Source: Microcystis sp. T1-4
GTDB lineage: Bacteria; Cyanobacteriota; Cyanobacteriia; Cyanobacteriales; Microcystaceae
Reading direction: 5' to 3'
Assembly (NCBI RefSeq): GCF_000297435.1
Contig: NZ_CAIP01000391.1
Location: 1 to 28,235 of the forward strand
Length of the DNA: 28,235 nucleotides
Positions 22,781-28,235 of the stretch are shown in pieces. Below the pieces are notes generated by a model, which did no database searches, was not told where the DNA came from, and saw only the letters and a list, made by a program, of their open reading frames with translations. Every line of letters starts with the position of its first letter. The stretch's first letter is position 1. The position numbers were made by a program, and so were the translations under genes.

Positions 22781-23368
22781 ATGTCCATACCCTTGATTCT
22801 TGCTTCCGCTTCTCCTGCGCGTAAAAAACTATTACAAATGGTGGGAATCGATCCAATTGTGCAGGTGAGTAACTTTGATGAATCGACAATTAATGCCGAT
22901 GATACTCTCCATCTTGTCCAAACTTTAGCCCAATGTAAAGCGCAAACGATCGCCCCTAAATTTGATACAGGATTGATTCTTGGTTGCGATTCCGTCTTAG
23001 AAGTAGCGGGGGAAGTCTATGGCAAACCCAAGGATAAATCAGAAGCGATCGAGCGTTGGCAAAAAATGCGCGGTCAGGTGGGTACACTCTATACAGGTCA
23101 TGCTTTAATCGATCGAGTTAATCATCAAACTTTGACTCGTTGTGGGATCACTAAAGTTCACTTTGCCAATATCAGCGATGAAACAATTATTGCCTACGTT
23201 GACACCGAAGAACCCCTCAAATGTGCCGGCTGTTTTGCCCTAGAAGGAAAGGGGGGTCTATTCGTGGAAAGATTAGAGGGATGTCACAGCAATGTTATCG
23301 GTTTAAGTTTACCCCTATTTAGGCAGATGTTAACGGATTTTGGCTACCAAATCACTGACTTTTGGTGA
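22781..23368 (+). CDS. maf: Maf-family nucleoside triphosphate pyrophosphatase
   Basis: A 195-residue member of the Maf/ITPase-like family, which hydrolyses non-canonical or excess nucleoside triphosphates to monophosphates. The start LILASASPARKKLLQMVGI (5-23) is the signature loop. FDES (32-35) and GLILGCDSVLEV (64-75, catalytic Asp70) follow, where many relatives have ADT in place of CDS. Next come GKPKDKSEAIERWQKMRGQ and the late GCFALEGKGGLFVERLEGC with HSNVIGLSL. The ATG at 22781 is used; a longer in-frame version would start inside repeat DNA. There is no strong ribosome site. Confidence 0.92.
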   Translation: MSIPLILASASPARKKLLQMVGIDPIVQVSNFDESTINADDTLHLVQTLAQCKAQTIAPKFDTGLILGCDSVLEVAGEVYGKPKDKSEAIERWQKMRGQVGTLYTGHALIDRVNHQTLTRCGITKVHFANISDETIIAYVDTEEPLKCAGCFALEGKGGLFVERLEGCHSNVIGLSLPLFRQMLTDFGYQITDFW

Positions 23369-23410
23369 TATTTTGGCTGATAATTTCCCCAAATTTATTG
23401 ACAAAAGGGC

Positions 23411-23450
23411 TTGACAAATTCTCAAATTTGTGTTAACCTTTTATTATAAT
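23411..23450 (+). promoter_or_regulatory. ureG: Possible promoter of ureG
   Basis: TATAAT is exact at 23445-23450, about 94 bases before the ureG ATG. TTGACA occurs twice upstream (23398-23403 and 23411-23416), but the nearer copy is 28 bases away, too far for a standard -35. CAAATTCTCAAATTTG (23416-23431), an inverted repeat, lies between and could bind a regulator. No NtcA-type GTA-N8-TAC site was found. Confidence 0.35.
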
Positions 23451-23543
23451 GGGAATCCGTGTCGCCCTGCGAACCCCTCTTTTTTCTATCGGATAGCCCC
23501 AAAATTTTTAACCCTTTCCTTTTCACTTTTTCCCGAAAAAACT

Positions 23544-24137
23544 ATGTCTTGCTTGCGCGTGGGAATTGCCGGTCCAGTGGGTTCAGGAAAAACAGCCCTG
23601 CTCGATGCTCTGTGTAAAAATTTGCGGGATCAATATCCGATCGCCGTAGTCACCAATGACATTTATACTCAAGAAGATGCCCAATTTTTAGTGCGATCAC
23701 AAGCTTTAGCCCCGGAAAGAATTTTAGGAGTAGAAACGGGAGGATGTCCCCATACAGCTATTCGCGAGGATGCCTCAATTAACTTAGTTGCCATTGAACA
23801 GTTAGAGAGAAAATTTGCTAACTTAAAGCTAATTTTTCTGGAAAGTGGTGGTGACAATTTAGCGGCAACCTTTAGCCCCGAATTAGTAGATTTAACCATC
23901 TATGTGATTGACGTGGCAGCCGGAGATAAAATTCCTCGCAAGGGGGGACCGGGTATCACCAAATCGGATCTATTGGTAATCAATAAAATAGATTTAGCCC
24001 CGATGGTGGGGGCAGATTTAGGGGTGATGGATAGAGATGCCAAAAAGATGCGCGGGGATAAACCCTTTATCTTCACCAACTTGAAAACACGGGAAGGATT
24101 AGAGCGAGTGATTGCCTTTATCGAAAAGAATTTATAA
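23544..24137 (+). CDS. ureG: UreG: urease accessory GTPase
   Basis: A 197-residue GTPase that delivers nickel during assembly of the urease active site with UreD, UreE and UreF. The P-loop GPVGSGKT is at 10-17, TNDIYTQEDAQFL at 37-49, the nickel-binding Cys-Pro-His at 68-70 in ETGGCPHTAIREDASIN, and NKIDLAP is the guanine-specificity motif. All are intact. The ATG at 23544 is chosen because MSCLRVGIAG is the normal start; an upstream in-frame extension to 23430 is not family-like. No other ure gene is in the window. UreG being separate from the rest of the urease genes is usual in cyanobacteria. Confidence 0.95.
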   Translation: MSCLRVGIAGPVGSGKTALLDALCKNLRDQYPIAVVTNDIYTQEDAQFLVRSQALAPERILGVETGGCPHTAIREDASINLVAIEQLERKFANLKLIFLESGGDNLAATFSPELVDLTIYVIDVAAGDKIPRKGGPGITKSDLLVINKIDLAPMVGADLGVMDRDAKKMRGDKPFIFTNLKTREGLERVIAFIEKNL

Positions 24138-24146
24138 TAACTATTA

Positions 24147-24872
24147 CTAGGAATAAAAAAGAGAGCGCCAGAAAAATTTAGGTAAAGCTAACATTCTTTT
24201 CCAGCGCCAAGGTTCCTGATAGAGTCGATACAACCACTCTAAATTATTGTCACAGAAAAAGCGAGGGGCGCGGATTTTTGTCCCGGACCAGATATCAAAA
24301 CTACCCCCCACACCTACCCAGATAGCTTGGGGACAGATCTTTCGATGTTCCCTAATCCAATATTCTTGTCGGGGTACTCCCAAACCAACTAAAATTAACC
24401 GCGGTTGTTGATCTTTTAACACCTCGATCCAATCGGACATTTCCTCGGAGGATAGATAACCGTGGTTAGCCAGAATGCGGATATTAGGTATCTTTTTCTG
24501 CCAATTACTTGCCGCTTGTTCTGTAATCCCCGGTTTACCACCAAAAAAAGCAATAGGAAAACTCTCTCCCTGCATTCCTAACTCAGTAATTAAGGATTCT
24601 GATAATTCGATACCGGGGCAGCGGGTTTGTTTTTTGCCCCTTAATTTTAAGTAAATAACAATCCCCGCGCCGTCGGGAATAACTAAATCTGCTTCCCGAA
24701 TAACTTGGGCTACTTTAGCATCATTTTCCCCTAACATTGCCATTTCTGCATTAAGAGTGACAACGTGGGAACCAAAACCTTGATAGAGGCGATCGATTAA
24801 CCAACGACTGTAGTTATCGAGGAGATGAACCGGTAAACCAAGAACAGAATATTTGGGGGGAGTTTCTAACAT
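24147..24872 (-). CDS. WecG/TagA/CpsF-family glycosyltransferase
   Basis: A 241-residue GT26 enzyme, likely adding an N-acetylmannosamine(-uronic) or similar sugar to a lipid-linked precursor of a surface polysaccharide. Motifs: VVTLNAEMAMLGEN (37-50), with the substrate Asn; ADLVIPDGAGIVIYLKLRG (61-79), with catalytic Asp67; LILVGLGVPRQEYWIREHR; the GVGGSFDIWSGTKIRAP block; and C-terminal NLEWLYRLYQEPWRWKRM. The C-terminus is basic and hydrophobic, suited to peripheral membrane contact. It converges with ureG, with only 9 bases between stops and no separate terminator seen. No other polysaccharide genes are adjacent. Confidence 0.92.
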   Translation of the reverse strand: MLETPPKYSVLGLPVHLLDNYSRWLIDRLYQGFGSHVVTLNAEMAMLGENDAKVAQVIREADLVIPDGAGIVIYLKLRGKKQTRCPGIELSESLITELGMQGESFPIAFFGGKPGITEQAASNWQKKIPNIRILANHGYLSSEEMSDWIEVLKDQQPRLILVGLGVPRQEYWIREHRKICPQAIWVGVGGSFDIWSGTKIRAPRFFCDNNLEWLYRLYQEPWRWKRMLALPKFFWRSLFYS

Positions 24873-24902
24873 AAGTAGGTAGGTGCTAAAAGTTGTCAGA
24901 CA

Positions 24903-24934
24903 CCCCCCTTATTAAGGGGGGATTAAGGGGGGAT
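24903..24934. repeat. CCCCCCTT/AAGGGGGG hairpin repeat
   Basis: CCCCCCTT-ATT-AAGGGGGG (24903-24921) is a perfect 8-bp hairpin, and a second ATTAAGGGGGG copy follows at once. A similar arm occurs at ~3321. This is a common dispersed element; it lies between two minus-strand genes and could serve as a transcript end. Confidence 0.8.
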
Positions 24935-25004
24935 CAGAGGTAAAATCTATCTTCAATTTAATTATAAATACTTACTTATAATTCATCTTGATTTAGTTGT
25001 CATT

Positions 25005-26405
25005 TTATCGAGAAATTGGCACAAAATCCATCCCAAAACTAGAACGAGAACCGGGTTCAACTACCACTAATTGCACGGATTGATTGCGATCGCCAGACGG
25101 TAAAAATCGCACGGGATTAGTCGCCCCGGGCACAGAAAAATCACTGCTTCTTAACGCCCGTTGAACTCCCTCGCGGCTAGATTCTGCCTTAATGCCAGCG
25201 ATTAAAGCCTGGGTAGCGTCATAGGCGGTGGCAGTGCGCCAATTTACGTCTCCTTGCCACAATTGGCGGGAATTATTCACAAAAGGACTATTCGGATTAG
25301 CCCCCAAATGCCAAGCGACAGCCACAACCATGCCCAGGGCATTTTTTCCGCCTACATCCAGAGTTTTCGGGCTATAAACGTCATCACCCGCCACAATCGG
25401 TAATTTTCGACCGTTGATTTGAACCACCTGCAAAGCCTTATCTAGGGTACCACTATCCCCAAGAAGGGCGATTAGATTTGCTCCCTCCTGTTGAGCTTGT
25501 TGGAGGCTTTTAGACGGGGAAAAAGTCAGGGAAGATAGATCAAATTCACTCACCACTTGACCTCCTCCTAATCCTAAAGCGGTGGTAAATTCAGATTTTA
25601 GGGATTGACTATAATTACTTTGGGAGTTAAAAAATACCACTGCCTTGACGTTAGGATTTTTTTGCAAGCTAGATTCGGCTAATGCCCGTGCCGCCACAAA
25701 ATCACTGGGAACAGAACGAAAAATATAGTCACCAAAATTGGAGAGTTTAACTGAGGTACTGACGGGGGAAATCATTACTAATCCTGCTTTTTGATAGATA
25801 GCAGCCGCCGCTAAAGAGGTGTCACTGCTAGTGTGTCCTACTACTCCTAAAATACTGTTGTCAGCCGCTAATTTTTGGGCAATTTGAGCGGCAATTTCGG
25901 GATTATAAGCATCATCAGCAATGAGAACTTTTAAAGGAGTGCCATTAATTCCCCCGGCTTGATTGATTTGATTTTGAGATTGGGCAACTCCTCGTAAAAT
26001 TTCTAGGGAGGTGTTGACACTGCCCCCAATTGGCACGGAAACGGCGATAGTATAGGACTTAGCTTGACCAATACGGGCGTTATTTAAGTAGATGAGAGCT
26101 TCCGGATCATTTTGATTAGTTTGCAGGGATTTTTCTAGGAGGGAAACTGCTTGCTGAAAGTCTCCTTTTCCGAGTGCCTGTATGGCGGCTTGTTTGTCAA
26201 AAGAAGCCCCTTCAACTATTAATAAGTTTTCCCCTTGACTAAATCTTGCTTGTGGCGATACCGGTTTTTGCCCCAGTTCAGGAAGATTGGTTGGGTTATA
26301 TCTTTCTTGAAAACGATTGTATAACCACCAACTACCTGCCCCAAAAAATAGTAGGGTAATCAGCAGGGCTAAAAGCAGGGGAACGGTCTCATTTTTCTGG
26401 CTCAT
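25005..26405 (-). CDS. Membrane-anchored periplasmic-binding protein (LivK-type) with TPR-like segment
   Basis: A 466-residue protein. Residues 9-29 form a membrane anchor (LLLALLITLLFFGAGSWWLY). Residues ~68-108 form a TPR-like helix pair (AIQALGKGDFQQAVSLLEKS, NDPEALIYLNNARIG). Residues ~116-460 form a type-1 periplasmic-binding domain of the branched-chain amino-acid family: YTIAVSVPIGG, LRGVAQSQNQINQAGGING, ILGVVGHTSSDTSLAAAAIY, GLVMISPVSTSV, YIFRSVPSDF and NVKAVVFFNSQSNYSQSL. The single anchor and lack of ABC permease or ATPase genes nearby suggest a sensing or scaffolding role as much as transport. ATG 26405 is a good start. The ligand is unknown. Confidence 0.88.
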   Translation of the reverse strand: MSQKNETVPLLLALLITLLFFGAGSWWLYNRFQERYNPTNLPELGQKPVSPQARFSQGENLLIVEGASFDKQAAIQALGKGDFQQAVSLLEKSLQTNQNDPEALIYLNNARIGQAKSYTIAVSVPIGGSVNTSLEILRGVAQSQNQINQAGGINGTPLKVLIADDAYNPEIAAQIAQKLAADNSILGVVGHTSSDTSLAAAAIYQKAGLVMISPVSTSVKLSNFGDYIFRSVPSDFVAARALAESSLQKNPNVKAVVFFNSQSNYSQSLKSEFTTALGLGGGQVVSEFDLSSLTFSPSKSLQQAQQEGANLIALLGDSGTLDKALQVVQINGRKLPIVAGDDVYSPKTLDVGGKNALGMVVAVAWHLGANPNSPFVNNSRQLWQGDVNWRTATAYDATQALIAGIKAESSREGVQRALRSSDFSVPGATNPVRFLPSGDRNQSVQLVVVEPGSRSSFGMDFVPISR

Positions 26406-26435
26406 GGGCTGATCAACTAAGATTAAATTAATGGT

Positions 26436-26579
26436 TTAATCGAGATTTATAGTTAATAAAAGTAACATTTTTTTGTTTTTCATAGGGCTAATCCAAGTCT
26501 GAATGTCACCAATATCCGCTCTACCTTGATAGAATACCTCATTGCGGGTCTGATAGTCAAGACATTGTTTAAATGCGTC
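26436..26579 (-). pseudogene. Possible transposase C-terminal remnant
   Basis: A short minus-strand frame, bounded upstream by a stop, reads DAFKQCLDYQTRNEVFYQGR, then ADIGDIQTWI and a Lys/Leu-rich tail. LDYQTxNEVF resembles the end of DDE (rve/integrase-core) transposases of IS3/IS481 type, which often finish with HxSLDYxTPxEVY. The fit is short and the catalytic part is absent, so it is only a likely scrap of an insertion sequence. It fills most of the gap between two minus-strand genes. Confidence 0.35.
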
Positions 26580-26598
26580 TTAGTTTATTAGGGATACT

Positions 26599-28200
26599 TT
26601 ACCTTTTTGTTTGGGAATCTTCCAAATGTTTTACCAAAACATTGGAGGATAAAGGACCGTGTAAATGACTCCAGGGTAAAACCTGTTCTAAACGCCATTG
26701 CTGATGGACGTAATAATCTAGAGGGGGAATTTGTCCTTTTAGTTCCTTAAAAGCCCGTTTATAACTGCCCAAAGAATCACCGTAGCCACGGGTTAATTCT
26801 AATAGGGAAGTTAAGCGGCGATCACCTCTAGATAATAGGGCTTGAATCACCGACCAATTATAACTTTCTGGACGAAATTCTATGCCCTGTTTACCTAATT
26901 GTTTCTCTAGATATTTTAATCTTTTTTCAGCCATTTTATTAACTCCAAACCACTGAAAAGGAGTGTGGGATTTAGGCACAAAGGTGCTGCAACCGAAAGA
27001 GATTCGCAGTCCAGAGGCGGCTTTTTTTAAGGCTATTAACATTTCCACAGTCGCTGCGATATCTTCGGCTTCTTCTCCCGGTATTCCCACCATACCATAG
27101 AGTTTTATCCCTTTTAAACCGCCCGCTTTGGCATTAATAGCAGCTTGGATAATTTCATCATTGGCTAACTTTTTGTTGATAATTTCCCGCAGGCGATCGG
27201 AACCACTTTCTACGGCAATAGTAATTGATTTGCTGTCTCTTAGGGATAAAATTCTGGCTAATTTTTCTGTGACAGTATTAGTTCTAACCGAAGCGATAGA
27301 GAGTCTAACTCCCTCAAATTTTGCTTGAAAAAGATAATCGAGTAAGGTTTCAAATTCAGGATGTTGGCTGACGGAAGCACCTAATAAACCCAAGCGATCG
27401 GTCACTTTTAAACCTTTTTCAATGGCAGGTATTAAAGATTCTAAACTAGCGGTACGAAAGGGTAAAGTTAGATAACTAGCTAAACAAAAACGGCACATTT
27501 CTGGACAACTTCGCACCACCTCTACCATATAAATATTCTCCCATGCGGCTTGTTTTGTTACCACCGTAGAAGCAGAAAGAGTGTTACTGCGATAGGTTTG
27601 TTTACTAACAAAGGCAGGAACATTATTATCTATGGGTAGAATTGCTGTAATTTCACCTTCGGGACTATCATAATTAACGGTATATAAACTAGGAACATAT
27701 ACCCCCGGAACCTGGGCTAAATGACGGAGTTTTGTCGAGCGATCAGCATTTCTAACCTCTTGATACGCATTAATCAAATCGGCAATTAAATTTTCACCAT
27801 CTCCCAATAAAATTACATCAAAAAAAGCGGCAAAAGGTTCGGGATTAGCGGTTAAAACTGGCCCACCACCAAAAATTATCGCTTCTCGATCTTGCCGTTG
27901 ATGACTGTGGCAAGGAATTTCTAAAGATTCTAACAGCGAGAGGATATTAACATAGTCCAATTCCCAAGAAAAGGAAAAGCCGACTAATTCGGGATAACGG
28001 GGTAAAGATTCTTGAAAATCCGTAAATAAACGACTAACTTGTATATCTGATCGCAGGGCTAAAGTTGCCCAGACAATTTGATAACCTAAACTGGTTATAC
28101 CCACGGAATACTGATTAGGAAAAGCAAAAATGGTTCTAATGGCATCACTGTGGGGGATTGCGGAAGTAAAGAGTAGTTTTTCGTCTTGTAAGATGGTCAT
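26599..28200 (-). CDS. B12-binding-like radical SAM protein
   Basis: A 533-residue radical S-adenosylmethionine enzyme. Residues 231-239 (SCPEMCRFC) hold the C-x3-C-x2-C iron-sulfur motif (Cys232, Cys236, Cys239). The barrel continues with RLGLLGASVSQHPEF, VRLSIASVRTNTVTEKLARI, SITIAVESGSDRLREIINK and GIKLYGMVGIPGEEAED. The first ~150 residues (FPNQYSVGITSLGYQIVW, ELVGFSFSWELDYVNIL, IIFGGGPVLTANPEPFAAF) have the cobalamin-binding-like Rossmann fold of the TIGR03960-related family, without an evident His loop. Such proteins modify RNA, lipids or small molecules; the substrate here is not shown. ATG 28200 is preferred over an upstream TTG. Confidence 0.88.
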   Translation of the reverse strand: MTILQDEKLLFTSAIPHSDAIRTIFAFPNQYSVGITSLGYQIVWATLALRSDIQVSRLFTDFQESLPRYPELVGFSFSWELDYVNILSLLESLEIPCHSHQRQDREAIIFGGGPVLTANPEPFAAFFDVILLGDGENLIADLINAYQEVRNADRSTKLRHLAQVPGVYVPSLYTVNYDSPEGEITAILPIDNNVPAFVSKQTYRSNTLSASTVVTKQAAWENIYMVEVVRSCPEMCRFCLASYLTLPFRTASLESLIPAIEKGLKVTDRLGLLGASVSQHPEFETLLDYLFQAKFEGVRLSIASVRTNTVTEKLARILSLRDSKSITIAVESGSDRLREIINKKLANDEIIQAAINAKAGGLKGIKLYGMVGIPGEEAEDIAATVEMLIALKKAASGLRISFGCSTFVPKSHTPFQWFGVNKMAEKRLKYLEKQLGKQGIEFRPESYNWSVIQALLSRGDRRLTSLLELTRGYGDSLGSYKRAFKELKGQIPPLDYYVHQQWRLEQVLPWSHLHGPLSSNVLVKHLEDSQTKR

Positions 28201-28231
28201 TTCAGTTATCAATTATCAGTTGTCAGTGACT
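28201..28231. repeat. AACTGATAA-type repeat directly before the radical SAM start
   Basis: Read on the minus strand, ACTGACAACTGATAATTGATAACTGA ends two bases before the ATG at 28200. The units match those at 22119-22239. The element may run past the window edge. Confidence 0.8.
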
Positions 28232-28235
28232 ACCG

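Noticed and set aside
23430..23543. 38-residue N-terminal extension of UreG
   Set aside because: The extension is unlike any UreG and overlaps the promoter-like TATAAT; the family start is the ATG at 23544.

Overview
The window is a chromosomal stretch of a unicellular cyanobacterium, most probably Microcystis (aeruginosa group). The evidence is a complete phycocyanin operon (cpcB-cpcA-cpcC), Psb34, a PsbP-type lipoprotein, a photosystem II S4-domain protein, a RibBA with the long cyanobacterial C-terminal extension, frequent GCGATCGC (HIP1) octamers, many short tandem repeats, and many broken genes. The genus is inferred from overall resemblance, not from a search.

Layout. 1-880 has no recognised gene, only a possible 59-codon ORF behind a foldable leader. 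881-4010 is accessory: an acyltransferase-3 membrane protein, the minus-strand relic of what looks like an effector/NLR pair sharing a short tail motif, a conserved hypothetical gene and a frameshifted Uma2 gene. 4114-8057 (minus) is core metabolism and light harvesting: ribBA, then cpcC, cpcA and cpcB, with a stem-loop after cpcC and another between cpcA and cpcC. 8480-8870 is a dense patch of simple repeats. 8899-11475 (plus) holds an M20 amidohydrolase, argB and a small conserved protein. 11519-13240 has an orphan efflux adaptor lipoprotein followed by gene debris, including a HicB-like fragment. 13295-19810 (plus) runs through a membrane protein, the S4 protein, a Dnd-associated putative methyltransferase with a duplicated flanking domain, an intact Uma2 gene, a PMT-family glycosyltransferase and trpS. 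19796-20161 (minus) is a small single-frame pseudogene with three nonsense codons, overlapping the end of trpS. 20245-28200 holds psb34, a TPR protein, psbP, a coiled-coil protein, maf, ureG, a WecG/TagA glycosyltransferase, a membrane-anchored periplasmic-binding protein and a radical SAM protein, separated by dispersed hairpin repeats and TAACTGA-type tandem repeats.

How the genes work together. Only the cpc operon is a clear functional unit (rod subunits plus rod linker). The genes at 14699-18738 are closely spaced and may be co-transcribed, but no shared pathway is evident. M20 next to argB hints at acetylated-amino-acid or arginine metabolism. Urease, RND pump and dnd partners of ureG, the adaptor and the methyltransferase are absent from the window. 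The most novel signal is the probable amyloid-motif effector/NLR relic at 1866-2722; next are the duplicated-domain methyltransferase and the triple-nonsense pseudogene beside trpS.
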